In this document: piece by piece, positions 1-5,840 of the stretch | How positions within the stretch are numbered: the first letter of the stretch is position 1 | Layout: every line of letters begins with the position of its first letter | From: Fibrobacter sp. UBA4373 | Lineage (GTDB): Bacteria > Fibrobacterota > Fibrobacteria > Fibrobacterales > Fibrobacteraceae | Assembly: GCA_002390045.1 (NCBI GenBank) | Contig: DGSB01000053.1 | Span: 1 to 7,439, forward strand | DNA: 7,439 nt | Direction of reading: 5' to 3' | Position numbers and translations under genes: made by a program | The notes under the pieces: model-generated | The model's database searches: none | What the model was told of the DNA's origin: nothing | Seen by the model: the letters and a program-made list of their open reading frames with translations, nothing else

Positions 1-20
1 CGACCCCTGCATCATCCACG

Positions 21-53
21 AAAAAGCTCCTTCTGCGGAAGGGGCTTTTTTTT
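21..53. terminator. Intrinsic terminator, probably bidirectional
   Basis: A 13-bp stem (21-33 with 38-50, one G-T wobble) closes a TGCG loop, and on the plus strand it runs into an uninterrupted run of eight T (46-53). The arm 21-25 is A-rich, so the minus-strand transcript also ends its stem in U residues. It probably terminates a plus-strand gene lying left of the window. None of the three plus-strand frames has a stop codon in the first 20 bases, so any upstream coding region probably ended before the window. Confidence 0.85.
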
Positions 54-70
54 GTTGCTTAAATGTTGTC

Positions 71-114
71 TGAACAAGAAAGGCGGCCCTTCGGGGCCGT
101 CTTTTGAATGTTCA
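71..114. terminator. Long hairpin with UUCG tetraloop, likely second terminator
   Basis: The inner stem is 79-89 with 94-104 around a C(TTCG)G tetraloop (90-93), with one G-T wobble. An outer TGAAC/GTTCA pair (71-75 with 110-114) extends it across a small internal loop. Short T-runs lie inside the 3' arm on both strands (TCTTTT on plus, CTTTCTT on minus). It therefore probably works as a back-up or bidirectional terminator between the upstream unit and the minus-strand dus gene. It might also only stabilise 3' ends. Confidence 0.6.
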
Positions 115-134
115 GGGGAAATATAAAAGTTTTT

Positions 135-155
135 ATGTGACAAAAAATGTCACAT
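135..155. repeat. Perfect 8-bp inverted repeat downstream of dus
   Basis: ATGTGACA (135-142) and TGTCACAT (148-155) are exact inverted copies separated by five A. The element sits 27 bases past the dus stop codon. In RNA it would form an 8-bp stem with a 5-nt loop; in DNA it could be a binding site. The minus-strand transcript has no clean U-tract directly after it, so a terminator role is uncertain. Confidence 0.5.
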
Positions 156-182
156 TAAGTTTTGACAATTTTTTTGAAAAAA

Positions 183-1094
183 CTAAAGCTCTTCGACGGC
201 TTTTAAATAATCGGAAAGCTTTTTTGCCTTGTTGATTTTTTTGCAGGACGGCAATGCGTAAGTCCAAAAGGGTCGAATTTTTTCGAGAACCTGTGCGTCT
301 CCGCCTTGGAGATGCTCGCTGTAAAAAGCGAAAATTTCGGCATGGATTTTTTTGAGGGTGGGCAGAGGGTCTTCGATTTTCCCCGTTAGATATTCAAAAG
401 CAAGGTTCGGGTTGGTGAGTAGACCTCTGCCGATCATGATGCCTGCCAGGTTTGGGTACTTTTCTTCGATTGCGCGAATTCCTTCGACGGTCGTAATGTC
501 TCCGTTGAAAATAACCGGATGCTTTAATTTGGATGCAAAATGCTCGAAGTCGTCTAATAGAAGATCGCCCTTGTACTGCTGGATTCCTAGCCTTGGGTGC
601 AAGGTTACGTGCGACAGGGGAGCTGCGTTTAACATCGGGATTAAGGCTTGGGATTCATCGGTGGAAGTGAGCCCGAGCCGCATTTTGACGCTGAAGGAAA
701 TGTGTGAAAGTTCGCCGATCCGCAGGAAGATCGGTTCGAGCTTTTCTGGGTGCGGCAAGAGCCCGGAGCCCCGGCCCGATTTCGTTTGCATCGGGTACGG
801 GCATCCCAAATTCAAGTCGATTTCCCGGATCCCGAGGTCTTCTAACGTATGCACCAGAATGTCGAATTCCGAAATGTCCTTGAAAATAATCTGGGGAACT
901 ACGTGATAGGTGTCGAGCTTTTTTGCCTGAATATCGAAAAGAAGATCCTTGAGATCCTTTGCGCGGGCCACACCCTTTTCTTCACGGATAAATGGCGTGT
1001 AATAGGTATCGATGGCGCCTGCGATTTTTGCATGTGCGCGGCGGTAAGCAAATTCGGTAAAGCCTTGGAGTGGCGCAAAATGAATCGGCAGCAT
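183..1094 (-). CDS. dus: tRNA-dihydrouridine synthase (Dus family)
   Basis: This is a flavin (FMN) enzyme that reduces specific uridines in tRNA to 5,6-dihydrouridine with NAD(P)H, in the cytoplasm. The 303-residue length is normal for bacterial Dus. Landmarks of the TIM-barrel are all present: an N-terminal APLQGFTE segment (7-14), the catalytic loop LNLGCP with Cys98, the FMN-contacting VKMRLG with Lys137, LHPR with His166, NGD (197-199) and IGRG (222-225). A helical tail after about residue 245 ends in SDYLKAV. The common HGR/HAR triad around the histidine reads HPR here, as I recall for other Bacteroidota/Fibrobacterota relatives. The DusA, DusB or DusC type cannot be assigned, so the target uridine is unknown. 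The start codon ATG has no clear Shine-Dalgarno and lies 12 bases after the diguanylate cyclase stop, so translation probably depends on read-through from that gene. The stop is TAG. Confidence 0.93.
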   Translation of the reverse strand: MLPIHFAPLQGFTEFAYRRAHAKIAGAIDTYYTPFIREEKGVARAKDLKDLLFDIQAKKLDTYHVVPQIIFKDISEFDILVHTLEDLGIREIDLNLGCPYPMQTKSGRGSGLLPHPEKLEPIFLRIGELSHISFSVKMRLGLTSTDESQALIPMLNAAPLSHVTLHPRLGIQQYKGDLLLDDFEHFASKLKHPVIFNGDITTVEGIRAIEEKYPNLAGIMIGRGLLTNPNLAFEYLTGKIEDPLPTLKKIHAEIFAFYSEHLQGGDAQVLEKIRPFWTYALPSCKKINKAKKLSDYLKAVEEL

Positions 1095-1106
1095 GATGTT
1101 ACAAAT

Positions 1107-2501
1107 TTAGTTCATGTGCTTTTTCATTTCTGTTTTCATTTGATACATGGCGCTGTCTGCGCGCTTAAAGATGGAATCCATATCGTCGCCCGGAGTGTAG
1201 TCGGCAAGCCCGATGGCTGCGGAGTAGCGCTCCCAAGGTTGTTTAGAGGTATCGTTTTCTGTTTTTTGGAAGGCTTCGAGGGCTTCTTGGACAAGCTCCT
1301 TTCGGTTCTTAAAGTCGTTGTTGTCCTTGAACAGAATCACGAATTCATCTCCGCCGTAGCGGAATATGGCGGAATGCTTGAAAATCTGACAAATGATCTG
1401 AGTGCTGCCGAAGAGATAGCTGTCTCCGTGGGCGTGTCCATAGGAGTCGTTGACTTTTTTTAGGTTGTTCAAGTCGACCATGGCGATCGCGACCGAAGTC
1501 TTGCCGGCTTGAATTTCTTGATCGACGATTGTCTTGGTTTCTTCGTATGCGATTTTGCTGCCTACATGGGTGAGCGTGTCGCGGTAGGCGAGCAATGTCA
1601 TGTCTGCGGCTTTTTCGTTTGCAGTCTTGGCGTCTTCTTTGGCAGAAATGATGCTTTGAATGTAAATCCGAATATCCGACGCCATTTGCGTAATCGCTTT
1701 TGAAAGGGATTCGACTTCGTTATGCGTGTGGATGGGAGGCGGTTCAAAGGTTATCGCATTAGGATCGTTTTTCTCGTGATATTTTTTTGCAAAATGCTGC
1801 GTGTTCTGTTCCAAAAGTTGAATCGGATTTGTGATGTTTCGGCGGAGCCAGACAATCAGCAGGAATCCAAAAAGAATTGCCAGAACGATAGTCAAAATAA
1901 AATTGCTGATTGCGTAATGGTGCATCGTTTTGTACAGCTCTTGAATGGAAATGTCTGCGCAGATGAGGCCGTAGTGAATGCCTTGTGAATTCGCAAGGGG
2001 CTTGCAGGCTGTATATGCGGCTCCCCATTCGGAATCCTCTTCAAAATAGACCATCTCGGAACCGTGCATAATGCTTTGATATTTTTGGAGGACGTCCTGA
2101 GTGTAGCCAGGAACGGCTTCCATAATCGCATAATCGGTTTCGCCATTTTCTCGCTCTTCGCGGCTTGTTCCCGAACAGATGCTGTACATGGTGGTGTCGC
2201 CCGGGTATGCGATATACAGGTAGAATAGGTCGAATTCATCGACCATGGTATTTACGAGTTGCTGAAGCTGGTTGAATTTTGTGGAAGGTTCTCGAGATTT
2301 GACGCAGTTTAAAAGATCGTCTTTATCGATTTGGCTCTCCAGAAAACCGATGATTGTCGAAAGGTGTTCGTGATAACGTGTGTAAAGGGATTTGGAAAAC
2401 GAAAAATAGGACTGTATAGACAGAATGAAGCTCATAAAGGATATGAACAATGCGGATGCTAAGACAAGGCTTCGCTGGATGGGTCTTTTCTTTGGCTTCA
2501 T
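1107..2501 (-). CDS. Membrane-bound diguanylate cyclase: Cache-like sensor, HAMP, GGDEF
   Basis: The 464-residue protein should make cyclic di-GMP from two GTP at the inner membrane in response to an external signal. Order: basic N-terminus, membrane segment about 11-31, extracytoplasmic domain about 33-198, membrane segment about 199-218, HAMP-like linker about 219-275, short coiled coil about 285-303, GGDEF domain 303-464. The extracytoplasmic part looks Cache-like (for example GLICADISIQEL at 178-189), but its ligand cannot be read. In the catalytic domain the DTLT start (308-311), the DLNNLKKVNDSYGHAHGD stretch (343-360) and RYGGDEF (381-387) are intact, so activity is expected. The inhibitory I-site RxxD expected at 374-377 is absent (FKHS), so feedback inhibition there is unlikely. 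The ATG at 2501 was chosen because a Shine-Dalgarno lies at good spacing and the membrane helix follows at once. Extension to 2762 would run through the divergent promoter region and the next gene. It is transcribed together with dus. Confidence 0.92.
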   Translation of the reverse strand: MKPKKRPIQRSLVLASALFISFMSFILSIQSYFSFSKSLYTRYHEHLSTIIGFLESQIDKDDLLNCVKSREPSTKFNQLQQLVNTMVDEFDLFYLYIAYPGDTTMYSICSGTSREERENGETDYAIMEAVPGYTQDVLQKYQSIMHGSEMVYFEEDSEWGAAYTACKPLANSQGIHYGLICADISIQELYKTMHHYAISNFILTIVLAILFGFLLIVWLRRNITNPIQLLEQNTQHFAKKYHEKNDPNAITFEPPPIHTHNEVESLSKAITQMASDIRIYIQSIISAKEDAKTANEKAADMTLLAYRDTLTHVGSKIAYEETKTIVDQEIQAGKTSVAIAMVDLNNLKKVNDSYGHAHGDSYLFGSTQIICQIFKHSAIFRYGGDEFVILFKDNNDFKNRKELVQEALEAFQKTENDTSKQPWERYSAAIGLADYTPGDDMDSIFKRADSAMYQMKTEMKKHMN

Positions 2502-2510
2502 TTGTAAATT

Positions 2511-2516
2511 CCCCTT
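2511..2516 (-). promoter_or_regulatory. Ribosome binding site fixing the GGDEF gene start
   Basis: On the minus strand AAGGGG lies 9 bases before ATG 2501. It is the only Shine-Dalgarno-like site near a start codon that also places a membrane helix right after the N-terminus. It therefore decides between this start and the longer reading frame. Confidence 0.6.
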
Positions 2517-2583
2517 AAGGATTAATCTAATATCTGTTTTACAAAAAAAACAAATATTTAATGCAAGTTGGACGGCTGGGGAC

Positions 2584-2612
2584 TTCTTGCTGTTTTCTGC
2601 GTTTTTTACTAT
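2584..2612 (+). promoter_or_regulatory. Weak sigma70-like promoter candidate for the zinc cluster
   Basis: TACTAT at 2607-2612 is a fair -10 box, and TTCTTG at 2584-2589 is a poor -35 with a 17-base spacer. Transcription would begin near 2619, only about six bases before ATG 2625. This fits the lack of any Shine-Dalgarno in front of that start and puts the operator-like palindrome just inside the transcribed region. It is the best candidate I can find between the divergent genes. A poor -35 would suit an activated promoter or simply a wrong call. Confidence 0.3.
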
Positions 2613-2624
2613 CTTTTGGCCGAA

Positions 2625-2939
2625 ATGAATGAGAATCATTCGCAAATTTGGAAAATACTTTCGTCCAAGCGTTTTTGGGCGATATTTGCCTGTGCGCTCT
2701 TCTTGTTCGTTTTTGCGTTTCCAGTCTTGAAGGCGGAACATCACTGCTCGCATTCGGATCACTGCGCGACCTGTGCGGTTATCCAGGCGATTCAGGATAC
2801 GCTGGATTCTTCGGATCTGGGAACGGTTTTGCCGGTCGTGGTGATGCTTGCCTTTTCCTTGGTACGGAAGGTTGTCTTCCCGGGGAAATTTTTTCCAAAG
2901 CTCACGCTGGTCGGGCTCAAGGTTCGACTCGACAATTAG
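2625..2939 (+). CDS. Small membrane protein with HHCxHxxHCxxC motif, first gene of zinc cluster
   Basis: I do not recognise a characterised family for this 104-residue protein. It has a basic N-terminus, a strong hydrophobic helix about 17-35, then the cluster HHCSHSDHCATC (39-50; His39, 40, 43, 46 and Cys41, 47, 50), and a second hydrophobic stretch about 67-82 before a basic tail. The motif directly follows the first helix, so it is probably outside the cytoplasmic membrane. Its pattern recalls short clostridial proteins with an HxCxGxDCxxC motif encoded beside zinc ABC importers; that is recollection, not a search. A role in capturing, sensing or handing over zinc is inference from motif and position. 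ATG 2625 was chosen because no later start keeps the first helix. A TTG at 2568 would add 19 residues with no ribosome site. The start codon adjoins the operator-like palindrome. The gap to the lipoprotein gene is 85 bases. Confidence 0.75.
   Translation: MNENHSQIWKILSSKRFWAIFACALFLFVFAFPVLKAEHHCSHSDHCATCAVIQAIQDTLDSSDLGTVLPVVVMLAFSLVRKVVFPGKFFPKLTLVGLKVRLDN
2627..2641. promoter_or_regulatory. Fur/Zur-like operator palindrome
   Basis: GAATGA-GAA-TCATTC is a perfect 6-3-6 palindrome. Its core AATGAGAATCATT (2628-2640) matches the classical Fur-box core AATGATAATCATT at all but the central base. It lies over codons 1-6 of the first zinc-cluster gene, just downstream of the candidate -10 box, where a bound repressor would block transcription. 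Members of the Fur family (Fur, Zur, Mur) share such sites. The neighbouring importer suggests Zur, but the sequence alone cannot tell which regulator binds. Confidence 0.55.
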
Positions 2940-2969
2940 AAATTCTTCCGAAATGTTTTGAATATGCAG

Positions 2970-2986
2970 GCTGAAAGACTTTCAGC
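2970..2986. repeat. Perfect 17-bp palindrome between the first two zinc-cluster genes
   Basis: GCTGAAAG-A-CTTTCAGC is an exact 8-1-8 inverted repeat in the 85-base gap. As RNA it would give a 7-bp stem with a GAC loop. No T-run follows, so it is not an intrinsic terminator. It may be an operator for a separate control of the lipoprotein gene, or an mRNA-stabilising or processing hairpin. Confidence 0.55.
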
Positions 2987-3013
2987 TGTGGATGCCGTAA
3001 TCATTCAAATTTT

Positions 3014-3017
3014 GGAG
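3014..3017 (+). promoter_or_regulatory. Ribosome binding site supporting a TTG start
   Basis: GGAG lies 7 bases before TTG 3025 and fixes this uncommon start codon. The product then begins with two lysines and a lipoprotein signal peptide. No in-frame ATG gives the same arrangement. Confidence 0.8.
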
Positions 3018-3024
3018 AATTACC

Positions 3025-3969
3025 TTGAAAAAGAATTGGATTCTTTTCTCGGCTTTGGCGTTTTTTGCCATGGCCTTCCTCGGCTGCGATTCGCAAGTGA
3101 AGCAGCAAAAGCGCCTTTCCATTGTGGCGACAACCTTCCCGGAATACGACTGGGTAAAAAATATCGTGGGGAACGACTCCCTTTTTGAAATCACGCTGCT
3201 TGAAAAGGGCGTGGACTTACACAGTTTTGAACCGACCCCGGAAAATATTCTGCAAATTTCCAAGGCGGACCTTTTCATTTATGTCGGCGGTGAATCCGAC
3301 GAATGGGTCGAAAAAGCTTTGGAAAATCCGCAGAATCCGAACCGCAAAGTCGTGAATATGATGCAGGTTTTGGGCGAAAAGGTCAAGGCAGAAAAAATCG
3401 TCGAAGGCATGGAAGAGGAACATCACCATGAAGAAGGTGAGGAAATGGATGAGCATGTCTGGCTGTCCCTTCAAAATGCGTCAATTCTCGTACGACACAT
3501 CGCGGATTCCCTCGTGGCTTTATCCCCAGAAAAAAAGGAGATGATCGTTGCGAATGCGAATGCCTATCGTGAAAAATTGGAAGCTTTGGATGCGGAATTC
3601 GCCAAGGTGATCGTTCCGGGCAAGACGATCCTTTTTGGCGATCGTTTCCCGTTCCGTTATTTGGTGGATGATTACAAGATTTCGTATTATGCAGCTTTTG
3701 TCGGATGCTCGGCAGAAACAGAAGCGAGCTTCAAGACGATTGCGTTCCTTGCAAAAAAGGTCGACGAATTGAATCTGAAGACCATTTTCGTTTTGGAAAA
3801 TCGCACCCACAAGATTGCGGAAACCATTCGGGATAACACGAAGTCCAAGGACCAACAGATTTTGCCACTCCATTCGATTCAATCGATTTCCGATTTGGAT
3901 TTGCAGAATGGCGTGAACTATTACATGCTGATGCAGCAGAATTTGGAAGTCTTGAAGCGGGCGTTATGA
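3025..3969 (+). CDS. znuA: Zinc ABC transporter substrate-binding lipoprotein (ZnuA-like, cluster A-I)
   Basis: It captures Zn2+ (possibly Mn2+) outside the inner membrane and delivers it to the ZnuB/ZnuC pair. The 314-residue protein opens with a lipoprotein signal; FLGC puts the lipidated cysteine at 21. IVATTFPEYDWVKNIVG (33-49) and DLHSFEPTPEN (64-74, His66) are typical of the family, as is DEHVWLS (142-148, His144). Between them is a short His/Glu-rich loop (130-144), the usual metal-acquiring loop. The third classical histidine is missing: the segment reads GDRFPFRYL (205-213), followed by YYAAFVGCSAETEAS (221-235). The usual LDPL with its Asp ligand is replaced by PLHS with His283. These variants recall a subfamily common in Firmicutes. 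Start is TTG with a good ribosome site. The stop overlaps the ATPase start (ATGA), so the two are translationally coupled. Zinc as substrate is inferred; manganese is the main alternative. Confidence 0.92.
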   Translation: MKKNWILFSALAFFAMAFLGCDSQVKQQKRLSIVATTFPEYDWVKNIVGNDSLFEITLLEKGVDLHSFEPTPENILQISKADLFIYVGGESDEWVEKALENPQNPNRKVVNMMQVLGEKVKAEKIVEGMEEEHHHEEGEEMDEHVWLSLQNASILVRHIADSLVALSPEKKEMIVANANAYREKLEALDAEFAKVIVPGKTILFGDRFPFRYLVDDYKISYYAAFVGCSAETEASFKTIAFLAKKVDELNLKTIFVLENRTHKIAETIRDNTKSKDQQILPLHSIQSISDLDLQNGVNYYMLMQQNLEVLKRAL

Positions 3970-4628
3970 TCTTAAGCGCCGAAAATTTGCTGGTCGGCTA
4001 TCGTAAAAAGCCTGTTGCGGCGGAAATGAATTTTTCCGTCGCTTCGGGCGATTTTATTTGCATTGTCGGAACGAATGGGGCAGGAAAGTCGACTTTATTA
4101 AAAACGCTTCTCGGTTTGATTCGTCCTGTTTCGGGTGAAATTCATTTTCATGTGTCATCCAAGGAAATCGGTTACCTTCCGCAACAGAATCGGATTTCGA
4201 AAAATTTTCCGGCATCCGCTTTTGAAGTGGTTCTTTCTGGACGGAACGCCCATCGCGGCTGGAGACCCTTTTATTCTGCAGAAGACAGGTCCATTGCCTT
4301 ACGGAATATGGAACGCTTGAATGTTTTGCAATATGCGGATAAGTGCCTTCGAGAACTTTCGGGCGGGGAACAGCAACGCGTTTTGCTCGCTCGTGCGCTA
4401 TGTGCAGGCGATAAGCTTCTTTTTTTAGACGAACCGGTGGCCAGTCTTGATCCGGAAGCGACCGCAGATTTTTACAGCCTTTTAAAAAAATTAAATGCAT
4501 CTGGCCTTACGATTGTGATGGTGACGCACGACGTTCAGGATGGCCTTGAAAATGCGACTCGGGTTCTCCATGTCGGCAGACCGAATTTTTTTGGATCCTT
4601 GGAGGAATACCGTGCCAGATTTGTTTGA
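3966..4628 (+). CDS. znuC: Zinc ABC transporter ATP-binding protein (ZnuC-like)
   Basis: This 220-residue subunit hydrolyses ATP on the cytoplasmic face to drive metal import through the ZnuB-like permease. Every motif of an active ABC ATPase is present: Walker A GTNGAGKST (35-43), Q-loop at LPQQ (71-74), signature LSGGEQQR (131-138), Walker B LLFLDEP (151-157) with Glu156, D-loop SLD (160-162) and the switch histidine in THD (His188). The length is short, without the His-rich C-terminal extension of E. coli ZnuC. It starts in a 4-base ATGA overlap with the lipoprotein gene, and its last 17 bases overlap the start of the permease gene. Confidence 0.95.
   Translation: MILSAENLLVGYRKKPVAAEMNFSVASGDFICIVGTNGAGKSTLLKTLLGLIRPVSGEIHFHVSSKEIGYLPQQNRISKNFPASAFEVVLSGRNAHRGWRPFYSAEDRSIALRNMERLNVLQYADKCLRELSGGEQQRVLLARALCAGDKLLFLDEPVASLDPEATADFYSLLKKLNASGLTIVMVTHDVQDGLENATRVLHVGRPNFFGSLEEYRARFV
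4601..4605 (+). promoter_or_regulatory. Ribosome binding site fixing the permease GTG start
   Basis: A full GGAGG, inside the ATPase coding sequence, stands 6 bases before GTG 4612. It is the best Shine-Dalgarno in the window and decides the permease start. Confidence 0.8.
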
Positions 4629-5451
4629 AACCTTTTTCGGATATTTACAATACGGATTTGTCCAGCGGGCGTTTGTGGTGGGAATTTTGATTTCCCTTTG
4701 CGCATCGCTTTTAGGCGTGATGCTTGTGTTCCGGCGTTTTTCGTATTTGGGCGATAGCCTTTCGCATGTGGCTTTTGGCGCGATGGCGATTGCTGCGGCG
4801 CTGAACTTTTCGGACGATCTGCTCGTGATGCTTCCGGTGACGATCCTTTGCGCGGTATTTTTATTGCGGTCTGGAAACGGCTCTTTGATCAAAGGGGATG
4901 CTTCGATTGCGATGATGTCGGTGGGAAGCCTTGCGATGGGTTATCTGCTGATGAACTTATTTTCTAAAAAGGCGAACTTGAGCGGGGATGTGTGTTCGAC
5001 GCTTTTCGGTTCCACATCCATTTTGACATTGAGCCTGTTGGATACGGTTTTGTGCGCTTCGCTGTCGATTGTGGTGATCCTTTTGTTTGTGATATTTTAT
5101 AACCAGATTTTTGCGGTCATTTTCGATGAGACCTTCGCGAAGGCGTCAGGGATTCCTGTCGAAGCCTTTAACTTGTTTGCGGCGATTGTGACGGCTACGG
5201 TAATCGTTTTTGCGATGCGCCTTGTGGGCTCGCTTCTGGTTTCGGCTTTGATTATTTTCCCGACGGTTTCCGCGATGCGACTTTTTAAATCGTTCCGGGG
5301 AGTCACTTTGTTTGCGGTTGTCTTGTCGGTGTTATGCACTGCGATAGGAATTGTAATCGCAATCCTTGCCGGAACGCCCGTCGGTTCGACCATTGTGGGA
5401 ATAAACCTTGTTGCCTTTTTGGCATGCTCCGTTTTTCGGAGGGTCCGATGA
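4612..5451 (+). CDS. znuB: Zinc ABC transporter permease (ZnuB-like, ABC-3 family)
   Basis: The 279-residue integral membrane protein forms the channel as a dimer with the ATPase. About eight hydrophobic segments are visible (roughly 17-39, 52-68, 70-86, 98-115, 138-168, 185-203, 205-225, 232-274, the last probably two helices). The hallmark RRFSYLGDSLSHVAFGAMA (41-59) matches the family's R-SLxGDALSHA region, and SALIIFPTVSAMRLF (211-225) matches the late conserved helix. The start was set at GTG 4612 because GGAGG lies 6 bases upstream. A longer frame from 4540 would read through the ATPase gene and add a non-membrane tail. The 17-base overlap with the ATPase gene and the 4-base overlap with the next gene indicate coupled translation. 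Confidence 0.94.
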   Translation: MPDLFETFFGYLQYGFVQRAFVVGILISLCASLLGVMLVFRRFSYLGDSLSHVAFGAMAIAAALNFSDDLLVMLPVTILCAVFLLRSGNGSLIKGDASIAMMSVGSLAMGYLLMNLFSKKANLSGDVCSTLFGSTSILTLSLLDTVLCASLSIVVILLFVIFYNQIFAVIFDETFAKASGIPVEAFNLFAAIVTATVIVFAMRLVGSLLVSALIIFPTVSAMRLFKSFRGVTLFAVVLSVLCTAIGIVIAILAGTPVGSTIVGINLVAFLACSVFRRVR

Positions 5452-5840
5452 ATTTTTGGAAAGCATTATTGCTTACTGCCGGACTTTGGATGGTTGGTCA
5501 TTGCTTTGCAGCAGACGTGGATTTGTCGCGAATGAATTCCACGATGCTATTTGCCAGACTTTATGAAATTTCCGAAACGGCAATTGAGTATAAGGGAAAA
5601 ACCTTTCGGGTTAAAGGCTATTATCAGCTGGCTAAAGATGAAATCGATGGAAAAACGTATCTCGTCCTGTTGCTTTCCGATGCGGCGGCATGCTGTAATT
5701 TTAGCTTTGAAATCGAATGGCTTGCGGGTGAAAAAATTCCCAAGAAAGGTTCTCGAATCACTGTCGAAGGAACCTTTAACCCGATTTTTGAAGAAAATGT
5801 CATTATCCCGCAGCTGAAAAAAGCGCGGATTGTTCCGTAA
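5448..5840 (+). CDS. Small exported protein with double-Cys motif, last gene of zinc cluster
   Basis: The 130-residue product has a clear signal peptide (about 1-21, probably cut near HCFA-AD). The mature domain of about 105 residues is mostly beta-strand-like: GKTFRVKGYY (49-58), GKTYLVLLLSDAAACCNFSFEIEW (67-90, Cys81 and Cys82), then KGSRITVEGTF (98-108). This GKTxRxKG / DAxACC / GxxIxVxGTF pattern suggests an OB-fold and recalls uncharacterised proteins encoded with zinc ABC importers in Firmicutes, and faintly the CC-motif domain of the YcgQ (DUF1980) family; these are recollections. It is tied to the importer by a 4-base ATGA overlap with the permease, and GGAGGG lies 4 bases ahead of the ATG. 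A periplasmic zinc-binding or transporter-assisting role is inference. The usual lipobox is not met (VGHC), so it is probably soluble. Confidence 0.82.
   Translation: MNFWKALLLTAGLWMVGHCFAADVDLSRMNSTMLFARLYEISETAIEYKGKTFRVKGYYQLAKDEIDGKTYLVLLLSDAAACCNFSFEIEWLAGEKIPKKGSRITVEGTFNPIFEENVIIPQLKKARIVP

Noticed and set aside
136..154. CRP-type binding site (TGTGA...TCACA)
   Set aside because: The half-sites are 9 bases apart instead of 6, and the element lies downstream of a gene rather than at a promoter.
161..190. Plus-strand promoter starting with TTGACA at 161
   Set aside because: No acceptable -10 box follows at 16-18 bases and no plus-strand gene lies downstream; the region leads into the dus gene on the other strand.
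2502..2762. N-terminal extension of the diguanylate cyclase by 87 residues
   Set aside because: It would cross the divergent intergenic region and the first zinc-cluster gene, adds a Cys- and Lys-rich unlikely sequence, and the downstream ATG has a ribosome site and a membrane helix.
2648..2974. Alternative plus-strand frame overlapping the small zinc-cluster gene
   Set aside because: The chosen frame has a membrane helix followed by a His/Cys metal motif; the other frame shows neither a coherent topology nor a ribosome site.
2970..2986. Intrinsic terminator after the first zinc-cluster gene
   Set aside because: The stem is followed by TGTGGATGCC, with no T-tract.
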